A DNA stretch of 64,000 bases from the NCBI RefSeq assembly GCF_900186125.1, contig NZ_FYBQ01000003.1, positions 62,001 through 126,000 of the forward strand, written 5' to 3'. The number at the start of each line of letters is the position of its first letter. The stretch's first letter is position 1. The notes under the pieces were generated by a model. That model had not been told where the DNA came from, ran no database searches, and saw only the letters and a program-made list of their open reading frames with translations. This DNA is from Listeria goaensis (lineage in GTDB: Bacteria > Bacillota > Bacilli > Lactobacillales > Listeriaceae). The position numbers and the translations under genes are program-made. This document shows, piece after piece, positions 1 through 8,638 of this stretch.

Positions 1-423
1 GAAATTGCACACCCCAATTGCGCGGACTTTTCCGTCTTTATAGAGCTTTTCAAACGCGCGCCAAGTGTCATTAAACTTGCCTTCTACCGGCCAGTGAATC
101 AAATATAAATCCACATAATCAAGACCCAGTTTTTGAAGGCTCGTTTCAAACGCAGCAAGTGTCGTTTCGTAACCTTGATCCGCATTCCAAAGTTTCGTCG
201 TCACAAATAAATCCTCACGCCGCACGCCAGACTCACGAATTGCTTGACCAACGCCTTCCTCATTTCGGTATGCCGCTGCCGTATCAATACTCATGCAGCC
301 AGCTTCAATCGCCCACTTCACAGAATTCATAGCTTCCGCCCCGTCTTTTACTTGCCAAACGCCAAAGCCAAGACGCGGCATTTCCACACCGTTCGCTAGT
401 TTTACAGTATCTTTTAAGCTCAT
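1..423 (-). CDS. Aldo/keto reductase, partial (C-terminus outside window)
   Basis: NAD(P)H-dependent reductase of the aldo/keto reductase family, related by its start to the YvgN/YtbE (2,5-diketogluconate reductase-like) group. Only the N-terminal 141 residues are inside the window. The catalytic tetrad is complete and visible: Asp47 and Tyr52 (in [13 protein letters not shown]), Lys77 (TTKLWN) and His110 (YLIHWP), on the expected TIM-barrel spacing. The ATG at 423 follows a strong GGAGG box. It is divergent from the MerR-family gene at 545, and a promoter with the 19-bp spacer typical of MerR control reads into this gene, so it is probably that regulator's target. The substrate cannot be told from sequence. 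Confidence 0.9.
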   Translation of the reverse strand, partial: MSLKDTVKLANGVEMPRLGFGVWQVKDGAEAMNSVKWAIEAGCMSIDTAAAYRNEEGVGQAIRESGVRREDLFVTTKLWNADQGYETTLAAFETSLQKLGLDYVDLYLIHWPVEGKFNDTWRAFEKLYKDGKVRAIGVCNF

Positions 424-455
424 AAATTTAGCCTCCTAAAATCAAATTCAACTTC

Positions 456-486
456 ATCTTACACCTTCGAGTATACTTTAAGGCAA
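456..486 (-). promoter_or_regulatory. MerR-type promoter with 19-bp spacer, for the aldo/keto reductase
   Basis: On the minus strand, -35 TTGCCT (481-486) and -10 TAAGAT (456-461) are separated by exactly 19 bp instead of 17. The spacer holds CCTT...AAGG arms around AGTATACT. Over-long spacers with a central dyad are the hallmark of promoters remodelled by MerR-family activators, and the divergent gene at 545 encodes one. Confidence 0.65.
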
Positions 487-544
487 ATATTTAGCAAAAA
501 AATTTTTCACGTGCTATTCTTTTAGTAAAAAAAGGAGTCCTCCC

Positions 545-904
545 ATGTCCCTTTCCATAAAAGAAGCGTCCGAGCAAGTCGGACTATCCGCTCATACCAT
601 TCGCTACTACGAGAGTGTCGGGCTAATCCCGTTTTTACTTCGCGATGAAAACAATAATCGCGTCTTCGATGAGGAAGCCTTGCACTGGCTAGACCTGCTT
701 GTTTGCTTACGCCGAACTGGCATGCCGCTTGCTAAACAAAAAGAAATCGTAGAACTCACAAAAAAAGGCAACTACACCGTCCAAGACCGCATCAACGTTT
801 TAAAAGAACACCGCAAAGAACTTGAAAAGAAACAACAAGAACTCGATCTCGCCTTTCAAAAAATCGAAGCCAAACTCGCGTGCTATGAGGATATGCAACA
901 ATAA
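545..904 (+). CDS. MerR family transcriptional regulator
   Basis: Small one-component regulator of 119 residues. The N-terminal winged helix-turn-helix is clear (residues 4-25, with the family hallmark HTIRYYE), and the C-terminal part from about residue 80 is a Lys/Glu/Gln-rich coiled coil that would form the antiparallel dimer. There is a single Cys near the C-terminus and no metal-binding Cys cluster, so it belongs with the AdhR/YfmP/TipAN-like MerR proteins rather than the metal sensors. Start ATG follows AAAAGGAG. It is divergent from an aldo/keto reductase whose promoter has a 19-bp spacer, so it likely activates that gene in response to an aldehyde or redox signal; the signal is inference. 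Confidence 0.9.
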   Translation: MSLSIKEASEQVGLSAHTIRYYESVGLIPFLLRDENNNRVFDEEALHWLDLLVCLRRTGMPLAKQKEIVELTKKGNYTVQDRINVLKEHRKELEKKQQELDLAFQKIEAKLACYEDMQQ

Positions 905-936
905 AAACGGAAAATCAGTTGATTTTCCGTTTTTTA
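904..936. terminator. Bidirectional terminator between merR-type gene and DUF3153 gene
   Basis: Inverted repeat ACGGAAAATC / GATTTTCCGT with loop AGTT, flanked by A and T runs, so it can act in both directions. The stop codon of the convergent minus-strand gene lies inside the stem. Confidence 0.8.
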
Positions 937-1574
937 CGTCTTTTAATAAGTAGTACAATCCCAACAATTAGCAGGATAAAAACAATTCCCGCCGTAATCG
1001 CAATGTTTTTTACATTTGGAATCTCAATTTCAAAATAAAGCTGATTCTTTTGTTCTAATGGAATGTGCCACGTGAGCTTCCCGCCGTCTTTCTCGTCCGC
1101 ATTGTTTGCGCCAATCGTATCAATTGGGAAATCCAAAACAAGCGTGTAGTCAACTTGCGATAAAAGCGCTGTTGGCACCTTCTCACCTAATTGTTGCTCC
1201 TGCAAAATTTTAGGGATATCCAGTGTGGCATCTAAACGAATTTTTTTCATGAAAAAGCCATCTGTTTCCTGAAATTTCACACCGTATTTTTTGGCTTCCG
1301 CTTTAAAATCTACTTTTTTAGCCGATTTTTCAATTTTTTTATGGATAGAAAACTGATTTTGCGACGGCTTTTTAATGGTAAATCCCGCATCTTCAAGCTT
1401 CGGTGTCAGCTCCTTAATTGCCGGCCCCGCAAGAAGCCCCGCTGTTGTACCAAGCGTTACATCAAAATTCAAATCAGCCGTTCCGTCCTTATTCACTTTC
1501 ACTGTATTCACAACATCGGCACAGCCCGTAAGAAGGAGCGCCGTGCTCATAAGTATTATTAGCAATCGTAACAT
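915..1574 (-). CDS. DUF3153-type lipoprotein with C-terminal membrane anchor
   Basis: 219-residue surface protein of unknown role. It starts with a lipoprotein signal peptide whose lipobox is LLTGC (Cys17), continues with a beta-rich domain (NKDGTADLNFDVTLG and later IPLEQKNQLYFEIEIP) and ends in a hydrophobic helix of about 20 residues followed by KRRKKRK, so it would be tethered at both ends on the outer face of the membrane. The pattern matches the DUF3153 family of Firmicutes. ATG follows GGAGG with 6-nt spacing. It lies 36 nt downstream of the HAD phosphatase gene on the same strand with no terminator between, suggesting co-transcription. Confidence 0.75.
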   Translation of the reverse strand: MLRLLIILMSTALLLTGCADVVNTVKVNKDGTADLNFDVTLGTTAGLLAGPAIKELTPKLEDAGFTIKKPSQNQFSIHKKIEKSAKKVDFKAEAKKYGVKFQETDGFFMKKIRLDATLDIPKILQEQQLGEKVPTALLSQVDYTLVLDFPIDTIGANNADEKDGGKLTWHIPLEQKNQLYFEIEIPNVKNIAITAGIVFILLIVGIVLLIKRRKKRKIN

Positions 1575-1610
1575 GTCTAACCTCCGCCTCTAGCTTACCA
1601 CGGTTTCCAG

Positions 1611-2294
1611 CTAACTTAAAACATTTAGCAACTCAGGAAGTGAATGAATTTCGTAAGTTGGCGTAGTTTCCGTGTCAAACACCGCGCGGTGCGGGTTAAA
1701 CCAACAACTATCAATGCCCGAAACACGTGCACCGCGAATGTCAGAGCTTAGCGAATCGCCAATTAGGAGCGTTTTCTTTTTATCAAAAGCAGGAATGCGC
1801 GCAAAACAGTAGTCAAAAAACTCAAGCATTGGCTTCTGATAGCCCGTGTCCTCGGAGACAAAGATTTTTTGGAAGAAAATATCTAGGCCAGAATCGCGCA
1901 ACCTTCGGTACTGCGTTTTCGATACACCGTTTGTCACGACATAAAGCGCGTAATCGGGCGCTAACTGGGCAATTAATTCAGCGGCGCCCGCAATTTGTTC
2001 GTGCCCTTCCTCTAAAAAACCGCGATATTTTGCCTCAAGCAGAATCCCGTCAACCGACTTATTTTGTGTCGCGAAAAGTTTAGCAAAACGCGTCTGAATC
2101 ACCTCATCGCGTGAAATCTCCCCGCGTTCAAAAGCCTTCCAAAGCGCCTCGTTTATTTCCTTGTAGACCAAAGTTAGCTCCTTCGCGTCTGAAACGCCTT
2201 CACTTTCAAACAGTTTCACAAGCGCATCATCTTCCGCCTTTTTAAAATCTAATAATGTATCATCTACATCAAAAAGCAACGTATCATAACGCAT
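1611..2294 (-). CDS. HAD superfamily hydrolase, YjjG/YfnB type
   Basis: Cytosolic phosphatase of 227 residues. HAD motif I is FDVDDTLLDF (nucleophile Asp9, acid/base Asp11), motif II is the TNG of YVVTNGVSKTQYRRL, motif III Lys lies in DTGYQKPMLEFF and motif IV is LLIGDSLSSDIRGA. Length and the YVVTNG/QKP/GDSLSSDI signature match the YjjG/YfnB subfamily, whose E. coli member dephosphorylates non-canonical pyrimidine nucleotides; that activity here is by family only. ATG follows GGGGGAG. Probable first gene of a two-gene unit with the DUF3153 lipoprotein; divergent from the Crp/Fnr-type gene. Confidence 0.85.
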   Translation of the reverse strand: MRYDTLLFDVDDTLLDFKKAEDDALVKLFESEGVSDAKELTLVYKEINEALWKAFERGEISRDEVIQTRFAKLFATQNKSVDGILLEAKYRGFLEEGHEQIAGAAELIAQLAPDYALYVVTNGVSKTQYRRLRDSGLDIFFQKIFVSEDTGYQKPMLEFFDYCFARIPAFDKKKTLLIGDSLSSDIRGARVSGIDSCWFNPHRAVFDTETTPTYEIHSLPELLNVLS

Positions 2295-2383
2295 TTTACT
2301 CCCCCATCTCTTTTTTTAGCATCTTATCATAGTTTTCAGTATAATAATAGGAGAAATCTCACATTAAAAACGAGGAATTGACC

Positions 2384-3037
2384 ATGAAAAAAATAACAAA
2401 GCCCCACCAAATTTCAGAAGCTATTAAAAAAAGCGAGCTAGAGGCCAGCTTCCCAGACGAAATGTTTGGCAAATTGGAACTTTACACTGTGAAAAAAAAC
2501 GAGTTTATCGTGAATCAATCGAATCCCCCAGAAAAACTTTTTCTCCTTGTTTCAGGCAAAGCAAAAATTAAAATGACTCTAGAAAACGGCAAAGTCTCCC
2601 TTGTTGATTTTATTTCCGCCCCGTCCTATATTGGCGAACTCACGCTTTTAGGCGTCGAAGAAACTCCAAAAGACGTCATCGCCCACACAAATTGCGCCCT
2701 GCTCGCACTTCCTCTGAAGGAAAATCAAGCGCCACTACTCGAAAATCCCACCTTCATGAAAAACTTGGCGATTTTTTTAGGCAAAAAAGCTTTGCATCGC
2801 ACAGAAACATTGACCGAAAGCTTAAATCTCCCATTTCCAACACGTTTAGCACGTTTTATTTTACTCACCGAAGAAAACGGCGTATATTATGAAAAACATA
2901 CAGAAGTTGCCGAGTATTTGCATGTCAGCTATCGCCATTTACTTTATGTGTTACACGATTTGACTCAAAAAGGAATTTTAGAAAAAGTAGGACGCCGCTA
3001 TAAAATTATAAATCGTGATGCACTCGCTAAATTATAG
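2384..3037 (+). CDS. Crp/Fnr family transcriptional regulator
   Basis: 217-residue regulator with an N-terminal cyclic-nucleotide-binding-like beta barrel (about 20-125, KNEFIVNQSNPPEKLFLLVSG) and a C-terminal winged helix (about 160-212, EVAEYLHVSYRHLLYVLHDL). Overall it resembles the YeiL-like branch. There are no paired Cys that could hold an Fnr Fe-S cluster and the phosphate-binding cassette of a cAMP receptor is not conserved, so the ligand is unknown. A longer frame begins with TTG at 2378, but GAGG at 2372-2375 sits 8 nt before the ATG at 2384, which is preferred. Divergent from the HAD gene. A Crp/Fnr gene close to hdeD/metX is also my recollection of L. monocytogenes gene order, but here 25 kb separate them. 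Confidence 0.85.
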   Translation: MKKITKPHQISEAIKKSELEASFPDEMFGKLELYTVKKNEFIVNQSNPPEKLFLLVSGKAKIKMTLENGKVSLVDFISAPSYIGELTLLGVEETPKDVIAHTNCALLALPLKENQAPLLENPTFMKNLAIFLGKKALHRTETLTESLNLPFPTRLARFILLTEENGVYYEKHTEVAEYLHVSYRHLLYVLHDLTQKGILEKVGRRYKIINRDALAKL

Positions 3038-3042
3038 AAAAA

Positions 3043-3080
3043 AAGCAAAAACAAATTTTTCATTCGTTTTTGCTTAAATT
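3043..3080. terminator. Terminator between the Crp/Fnr-type gene and the convergent GNAT gene
   Basis: Stem AAGCAAAAAC / GTTTTTGCTT. The T tract is on the minus strand side (CTTTTTTTC), so it serves at least the GNAT transcript and possibly both genes. Confidence 0.65.
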
Positions 3081-3153
3081 AGCTTTTCTGTTTTGCCACA
3101 AGTTCACCAGATACTTGCGCAAAATTCTATATTAGGATAGGCCGCCTTTCAAA

Positions 3154-3717
3154 TCAAAGCTCTTTTTGCATATGCTCATACTCATGCCCACTCAACATGA
3201 TTTCACCTGTTGTATGAAAGCCAAGCCGCTCATAAAGCCGTTTCGCCGCAGGGTTTGCTTTATCGCAGTTTAAGCCGACTTTTCGCTCACCGTCCGCCTT
3301 AGCAAAATGAGGAAGTTCATTTAAAAGCGCGGTGCCAATCCCTTTACCACGGTAGTCTTCTCTAGTAACGATGGAGTCTAAATACCACTCCCCGCTAAAC
3401 GTTTCCTTTTCCTTAAAAACAGCCGACTGATCCATTAAACCGTGTTTCTTCGCAAGTTCCGACCACACATGATCAATAAAAGGCTCCTTTTCGCTTGGAT
3501 AACCCGCCACAACACCTGCAATAACGCCATTATCGTCATAAACGTGCAGATGATTGAAACCGTAGCGATAGTCAGGCACACAAATCGCTTCTTCCAGTGT
3601 TTCGATGATTTTCGCCTCTTTTTCTTTTTGTAAAAGGGGAAGTTCCATGTCTTGCCATATCGTAAATAAAAGCGGCGCCACCTTCTTAGCGTCCCCCGGT
3701 TTTGCATTGCGTATCAT
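3154..3717 (-). CDS. GNAT family N-acetyltransferase
   Basis: Acetyl-CoA-dependent acyltransferase of 187 residues; acceptor unknown. The GNAT core is clear: motif A in LDSIVTREDYRGKGIGTALL gives the pyrophosphate loop (RGKGIG), followed by the motif B segment NPAAKRLYERLGF. The longest frame starts with TTG at 3735, but a TTGGAGG box overlaps that codon; the ATG at 3717, 11 nt after GGAGG, starts a protein MIRNAKPGDA that fits the family. Stands alone, convergent with the Crp/Fnr-type gene. Confidence 0.85.
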   Translation of the reverse strand: MIRNAKPGDAKKVAPLLFTIWQDMELPLLQKEKEAKIIETLEEAICVPDYRYGFNHLHVYDDNGVIAGVVAGYPSEKEPFIDHVWSELAKKHGLMDQSAVFKEKETFSGEWYLDSIVTREDYRGKGIGTALLNELPHFAKADGERKVGLNCDKANPAAKRLYERLGFHTTGEIMLSGHEYEHMQKEL

Positions 3718-3791
3718 AAATATCATAACCTCCAAAACTAATTACCGTTAGGTCAATAATAACATAATTATGTTGCAATCGCCATAAAAAT

Positions 3792-3822
3792 AACTCGGCA
3801 AAATTAAATTTCGCCGAGTTTC
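3792..3822 (-). terminator. Terminator downstream of cls
   Basis: AACTCGGC / GCCGAGTT stem with an AT-rich loop of 13 nt, followed on the minus strand by TTATTTTTA. It lies 5 nt past the cls stop codon. Confidence 0.75.
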
Positions 3823-3826
3823 CTGC

Positions 3827-5344
3827 TTATAAAATAGGTGAAAGTAGACTAGAAAGGTTTTCCTTCATTTTCACATACCAAGATTTCTTCCTAATATCTT
3901 CCATTGTGTAAAGCTTGCTCACTTCAAAATCCGCTTCAAAATCGCGCTCCATTTTCACAATTGCTTGGTCTCTTTCATAGAGGAATACCATCAATTCATG
4001 ATTCAGACGGAAACTACGAATATCAAAGTTCGCCGTACCAACAGCAGCACGCTCACCGTCAATTAAAAGTAGCTTCGCGTGTACGAAAGAATCATCGCGG
4101 TACGCATACACTTTCGCACCCGCCTCAAGCATCGTTTCAATGTTGGAGTTACTACCGTGGAACGAAATCCCCCTGTCGCCTTTCCCCGGTAAAATGATGC
4201 GCACATCAATTCCGCTAAGCGCGACGCGGCGAATAACAGCAAGTGACTCCTCATCTGGCACAAAATACGGTGAAGTAATCCACACTGATTCTTGCGCGGA
4301 ATCAATTAGGTCAAGCATAGCATCACGCACGTATTTCTCCTTATCATACGGACCTCCGTAGACGACTTGCGCCCACTCATTCCCAACAGGTTTGGGTGAA
4401 AAATATTGGTCGATTCCGGCTTCACTAATAAATAAATCTGCCGAACCCGCTTTATTTTCCATATATACCCAGTCCACAAGAAACGACTCCTGAAGCTCAA
4501 TAACGGCCATGCCTTCAATTTGAATATGTGTGTCGCGCCAAACGGCAAAATCAGGCGTATTGCTGCGATATTCTTCACCGATATTCAAGCCTCCCGTAAA
4601 GCCGATTTGACCATCAATCACAATGATTTTCCGGTGATTTCTTAAATTGGCTGTTCTCGCTATCCAAATCGAACGAATCGGATCAAAGGCATGAATATGA
4701 ATGCCGACTTCCCGCATCGGTTCTAAAAATTGCTCGCTTAGTTTTGCAGTCCCCCAAGCATCATACATAAAGCGCACTTCAACGCCCGCTTTCGCTCGTT
4801 CGATTAAAATGTCACGAATTTCCGTGCCAATCTCGTCCGACTTGTAAATATAATATTGAATATGAATATGATTTTCCGCTTGCTTAAGCGCCTGAATAAT
4901 TGCCGGAAACGTTTCTTCACCATTGGTTAAAAGTGTCAATTTATTCCCATTCACAGGATTAATTTCCGTCAAATGTTGAATTCGCTTAGACAATCGCGGT
5001 GGTTTTTTCCCATCTTCATGTGGCGGCAACTGATGAATTGTATCCGCAATTTTATGCATTTCATTCGTTTGATTATGGTGAAAAATGCGGTTTTGCGGAT
5101 TTCTTCCAAAAAATAAATACAAGAATACACCAAAAACTGGCAAGACAAAAACAGCCGCCATCCAAGCCACTTTTGATGTCGTGTTTCGTTTATCCCAAAA
5201 CAAAAGTCGAATAACAATGACCACACCACCAAGTTCAACGATGAATCCTGCCGTGTATAAAATCACTTCCGACCATTGTTTTAAAACAATACCAACAAAT
5301 AGTACTAACGCAATAAGAATAAGTAATTGAACTCTTTTTTTCAT
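3827..5344 (-). CDS. cls: Cardiolipin synthase (phospholipase D family)
   Basis: Membrane enzyme that condenses two phosphatidylglycerols into cardiolipin and glycerol. 505 residues, the usual length. Two N-terminal membrane helices (about 5-22 and 32-80, PLDc_N region with LLFWDKRNTTSKVAW and FGRNP) precede two phospholipase D domains, each with an HxK(x)4D motif: HRKIIVIDGQIGFTGG in the first half and HAKLLLIDGERAAVGTANFD in the second. C-terminal Leu-rich tail ends LSSLLSPIL. ATG follows an AAAGGGGC-like box. Flanked by its own terminator; listeriae usually carry two cls paralogues and this sequence alone does not say which this one is. Confidence 0.93.
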   Translation of the reverse strand: MKKRVQLLILIALVLFVGIVLKQWSEVILYTAGFIVELGGVVIVIRLLFWDKRNTTSKVAWMAAVFVLPVFGVFLYLFFGRNPQNRIFHHNQTNEMHKIADTIHQLPPHEDGKKPPRLSKRIQHLTEINPVNGNKLTLLTNGEETFPAIIQALKQAENHIHIQYYIYKSDEIGTEIRDILIERAKAGVEVRFMYDAWGTAKLSEQFLEPMREVGIHIHAFDPIRSIWIARTANLRNHRKIIVIDGQIGFTGGLNIGEEYRSNTPDFAVWRDTHIQIEGMAVIELQESFLVDWVYMENKAGSADLFISEAGIDQYFSPKPVGNEWAQVVYGGPYDKEKYVRDAMLDLIDSAQESVWITSPYFVPDEESLAVIRRVALSGIDVRIILPGKGDRGISFHGSNSNIETMLEAGAKVYAYRDDSFVHAKLLLIDGERAAVGTANFDIRSFRLNHELMVFLYERDQAIVKMERDFEADFEVSKLYTMEDIRKKSWYVKMKENLSSLLSPIL

Positions 5345-5418
5345 CTGTTTGCCCCTTTTTCAGCTTAATGTTATTAGTATACACTCTATGCCCTTTTTAT
5401 GCGTGCATAAATCCTTTT

Positions 5419-6210
5419 TTAAAAACTATTTTTTAAGTCTAAAAAGGAAATCAACTCGATTTTGTTAGCCGTGAACCATGCCTTAACTCGCGGGTCGCAA
5501 ATTGTGGCCAGCTCCTTACACCGAAGTAGCGTATAAGATGAATTCTCAATCACAAATTGATCCAAATACCCAACATCAAAATGCATTTCAGCAATGTCGT
5601 CCTGACCTAGCTCCAGCAAATTAAAATCATCGTTTAAAAAATTTTCAACCGAAACGCCCTCTTGAATGTATGACAAAGCGCCTGATTCCAAAAGCTTCGT
5701 AATTTCAGCATAGCTCGGATGTTTTGGCCACTTCTTGTCCCCGCTATATTTCAAAGTAACGTGCACATCATACTCTAAGCTTAAATCATAGAATACTTGA
5801 TCGACCACTTCATCGCCAATAGAGTGGCAATCCATATGTTTCGGATAGTCGCCCGTAAGTTCTTTAAAACGCTCCATTTGCGCAAGCGTTTCCGTTCTTA
5901 CATCATCATAGCAAAACGAAAAGTCCGCCTTCGCCCGGTAATACGCCGAACGATGAAATTCCCCATTACCGTCCACGAGCGAAGGAATTTTTTCAGGATT
6001 TGAACATGGCTTCCCAAGCAAAAAATTGGTATGCTGCCCAACAAATAAATCGGGATGCTTTTTTGCTAAAGCAATTGCATGCGGAGCTGCTTCTAGGTTT
6101 GGCATAAGCAAAGTCGACGTCGTAATTCCGTCAGTAAAACTTTTAATAATGCCATGATTAATTGCTTCTGACATGCCAAAATCGTCAGCATCCAAAATAA
6201 CTTTTACCAA
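5419..6210 (-). CDS. YdjC/ChbG-family carbohydrate deacetylase
   Basis: Predicted metal-dependent deacetylase of N-acetylated oligosaccharides. 263 residues. The N-terminal signature ILDADDFGMSEAINHGI contains the metal-binding Asp pair; QHTNFLLGKPCS supplies the conserved His, and MDCHSIGDEV a further His, as in the ChbG/YdjC family. The longest frame starts with GTG at 6228; the TTG at 6210, 10 nt after AAGG, gives MVKVILDADDFG, which matches the family start, so it is preferred. It lies 57 nt downstream of the RpiR gene on the same strand and closes the mannoside locus, where removal of an acetyl group from GlcNAc-containing glycan fragments would fit. Confidence 0.8.
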   Translation of the reverse strand: MVKVILDADDFGMSEAINHGIIKSFTDGITTSTLLMPNLEAAPHAIALAKKHPDLFVGQHTNFLLGKPCSNPEKIPSLVDGNGEFHRSAYYRAKADFSFCYDDVRTETLAQMERFKELTGDYPKHMDCHSIGDEVVDQVFYDLSLEYDVHVTLKYSGDKKWPKHPSYAEITKLLESGALSYIQEGVSVENFLNDDFNLLELGQDDIAEMHFDVGYLDQFVIENSSYTLLRCKELATICDPRVKAWFTANKIELISFLDLKNSF

Positions 6211-6267
6211 AATTTCACAACCTTTCACTCGTCTTAAAAACGCATATTTTTTTACTTTTTCATTGTA

Positions 6268-7131
6268 TCATAGGTTGCCATTTCTTTTTTTAAAATAGGG
6301 TCTTGTTTTCGATATTTTAGGCGCAATTGTTTCATCATAGGTACTCGCGTATACCGAATAAATAATATCCATGACGTGTAGCATTTCAATGCGTGAAGCC
6401 GCTGCCACGTAACCTTCTGGATGTTCAATTTGCGCCACGGAAATGTTGCAATCCGCGACTTGCGTCAAACGGTTGTCACCTTCTGCTGTAAAAGAAATCG
6501 TCCGTGCCCCAAGCTGCTTGGCAATTTCAAGTGCTGTGATAACTTCTTTCGTTTCGCCGCTATAAGAAACGCCCACCGCCACACATCCAATATCCGATTG
6601 TTGAGCTTGCGAAATTTGCAAATGTGAATCCGCAAAAGCACTCGTATTTTTTCCCGAACGCAAAAATCGGTAAGAGAAATCTTGCGCCACTAAATTGGAA
6701 ACCCCACAACCATAAAAATCAATGCGTTCGGCCTCAAATAAAATTTTCGAAAGGTCCATCACAAGTTCCGAGTCTAAAAATTGGACACTTTTAATCATCC
6801 CATTAATGGTTAGGTTTGTAATAACTTCCCCAATTTCAATCGCCGCTTTATTTGGATAAATATAACCGCGGTTGTATACTTCTTGCTTTTCAAAAAACCA
6901 TTTATGTAAGTTTAAAACGAGATCCTGCTTGAAATCTGTGTACCCTTTGTAGCCCAGTTTCTTACACATACGTACAATTGTAGCCGGACTCGTATAACAT
7001 TCATTCGCTAATTGTGTAATATGCATCGTTTTAACAGCTTCTGCATTTGTCACAATATATTTGGCAATGTCTTGATAAGAACTCATCGATTGCTTCGCTA
7101 ACGCTTGTAATTGTACGATACCTGATTTCAC
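6268..7131 (-). CDS. RpiR family transcriptional regulator (HTH + SIS)
   Basis: 287-residue sugar-phosphate-responsive regulator. N-terminal HTH_6 domain (about 20-75, HITQLANECYTSPATIVRMCKKLGYKGYTDFK) and C-terminal SIS domain (about 110-250, RIDFYGCGVSNLVAQDF and GVSYSGETKEVITALEIAKQLGA). The frame is open upstream to 7173, but GAGG followed by 8 nt and GTG at 7131 gives MKSGIVQLQALAK, a typical start. Lies between the GH125 and YdjC genes of the mannoside locus, so it is the natural candidate to bind the paired palindromes upstream of the binding-protein and ManA-like genes; a mannose-6-phosphate-like effector is inference. Confidence 0.88.
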   Translation of the reverse strand: MKSGIVQLQALAKQSMSSYQDIAKYIVTNAEAVKTMHITQLANECYTSPATIVRMCKKLGYKGYTDFKQDLVLNLHKWFFEKQEVYNRGYIYPNKAAIEIGEVITNLTINGMIKSVQFLDSELVMDLSKILFEAERIDFYGCGVSNLVAQDFSYRFLRSGKNTSAFADSHLQISQAQQSDIGCVAVGVSYSGETKEVITALEIAKQLGARTISFTAEGDNRLTQVADCNISVAQIEHPEGYVAAASRIEMLHVMDIIYSVYASTYDETIAPKISKTRPYFKKRNGNL

Positions 7132-7161
7132 AATAAAAACCTCTTTTCCTCGATATACTCC

Positions 7162-7209
7162 ATTATACAACAATATCTCCGCGACTATTTCAAAATAATC
7201 ACGGAGATA
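7162..7209 (-). promoter_or_regulatory. Inverted repeat and -10-like box ahead of the rpiR-type gene
   Basis: TATCTCCG (7174-7181) and CGGAGATA (7202-7209) are perfect 8-nt arms, extended inward by an imperfect GA/TC and TATTT/AAATA pairing. On the minus strand a TATAAT (7162-7167) follows. It could be a terminator for GH125 lacking a clear U tract, or an operator at a separate regulator promoter. Confidence 0.4.
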
Positions 7210-7218
7210 TATAAACCT

Positions 7219-8625
7219 CTATATACTTAACTTCCCACTTTCTTTTAAAATAAACTCACAAAAAATGGAATTTGACCAGGAAAACCATTCTCGCGTGTAA
7301 ACGTTTGGATTATTTGCGAGGAAGCCTTCATGCGTTAAGTCAGTACCCGCATCTGTCGTTTCAAATAAGCGAAGTAGTTCCTTACATTCTTCTTTATCCG
7401 TTGATGTTAAGCCTTGAATCGCAAGACCCATGTGCCAAACATAACCAGCAGGCGTATGCGGACTTCCTAAGCCTTTTGCGGCAGTTCCTTCAAAATAATA
7501 ACGATTATCCGTCGATAAACTAAAACGACGTGTATTTTGATAAACCGTATCATGTGTCCCGCAATATTTAATATAAGGTAGCGATAGCAAACTTGGCACG
7601 CCCGTATCGTCCATACAATTGTAATTGCCTAATCCGTCCACCTCATACGCATATATGTCCCCGTACTTCGGATGATTCACAATTCCGTATTTCAAAATCC
7701 CCGCCTGAACTTCCTCGCGTAACGCCGCAATTTCCGCAAGGAGCGCCTCCTCATTTGCGTATAAAGCACTCAAGATTTCCTGTAAATAGCCAAGAATCAC
7801 GACCGCAAACATGTTTGCTGGAATTAAATAGCCGTACTCACAAGCATCATCACTCGGACGAAAAGCGGACCAAATCATGCCTGTATAGCAAGTTTCCCTG
7901 CCGCGCCCTTCATTTGGCAAGCTATCTTGTTCAATGCCGTTATCACGCACAAAAAAGTATTCCGATTTTTCCGCGTGGTGCTGTTCTGTACGAAACACTT
8001 GAACTAACTGTTTAACCGCCTGTAAAAAATCATTATCAAAGATATCATTTCGTTTCGTCTTTTTCCAGTAAAAGTACGCCAGTTCAACCGGGAAACAAAG
8101 GGAATCTAATTCATACTTTCGCTCCCAGCTCCACGGATTTTTCCTTTCGCTTTTATCAATCGCACTCCAACAATTCCCGTCCGCAGAAAAATTGAAAGCA
8201 TTCGTGTATGGGTCAATCAAGATATAACGAAATTGCTGGCGAATAACTGCTCCAATCACGTCATACAATTTTCCACTTGGGTCATCTAAATTCAAGAAAA
8301 CACGCAATTGGCCGCCCGAATCCCGCAACCACATCGCCGGAATGTCGCCCGTAAACAAGAACGCAGAGTCATCTTGTTTTTGCACTAACGTCGTTGTAAT
8401 CGTATTTAACATACACTTCCGAAACATGCGCTGCAACTTCTCGGATAACGGATTGTTTTCAAGAACTTGTGTCACCATGTTATCAATAATTTTCGCGAGC
8501 TCCGAATTATCTCTAGCCGCTTGTTTGACAATATCATCTGTAATTTTCCGTAATCGAAAATACGTTTCATCGCCCATAAATTCAATATCTTGACTCGTTT
8601 CATTTAACACATCTTCATTTTTCAT
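7219..8625 (-). CDS. GH125 exo-alpha-1,6-mannosidase (DUF1237 family)
   Basis: Metal-independent glycosidase of 468 residues in the (alpha/alpha)6-barrel GH125 family, whose characterised members remove alpha-1,6-linked mannose from N-glycans. Visible family landmarks are IPAMWLRDSGGQLRVFL, NAFNFSADGNCWS, ERKYELDSLCFPVELAYFYWKKT, GMIWSAFRPSDDACEYGYLIPANMFAVV and AAKGLGSPHTPAGYVWHMG, spanning the whole domain. No signal peptide, so it acts in the cytosol. The ORF is open to 8676, but ATG 8625 follows AAGGG by 9 nt and lies 13 nt after the ROK stop. Together with the GH38 enzyme upstream it would strip imported mannosides down to free mannose. Confidence 0.9.
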   Translation of the reverse strand: MKNEDVLNETSQDIEFMGDETYFRLRKITDDIVKQAARDNSELAKIIDNMVTQVLENNPLSEKLQRMFRKCMLNTITTTLVQKQDDSAFLFTGDIPAMWLRDSGGQLRVFLNLDDPSGKLYDVIGAVIRQQFRYILIDPYTNAFNFSADGNCWSAIDKSERKNPWSWERKYELDSLCFPVELAYFYWKKTKRNDIFDNDFLQAVKQLVQVFRTEQHHAEKSEYFFVRDNGIEQDSLPNEGRGRETCYTGMIWSAFRPSDDACEYGYLIPANMFAVVILGYLQEILSALYANEEALLAEIAALREEVQAGILKYGIVNHPKYGDIYAYEVDGLGNYNCMDDTGVPSLLSLPYIKYCGTHDTVYQNTRRFSLSTDNRYYFEGTAAKGLGSPHTPAGYVWHMGLAIQGLTSTDKEECKELLRLFETTDAGTDLTHEGFLANNPNVYTREWFSWSNSIFCEFILKESGKLSI

Positions 8626-8638
8626 TTTCTCATTCCCT

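Noticed and set aside
1341-1593. Plus-strand ORFs of about 72 codons inside the DUF3153 gene
   Set aside because: They lie antisense to a gene with a full lipoprotein signature and have no ribosome binding site; shadows.
7593-8015. 140-codon plus-strand frame inside the GH125 gene
   Set aside because: Low-complexity Pro/Arg/His-rich shadow of the glycosidase.
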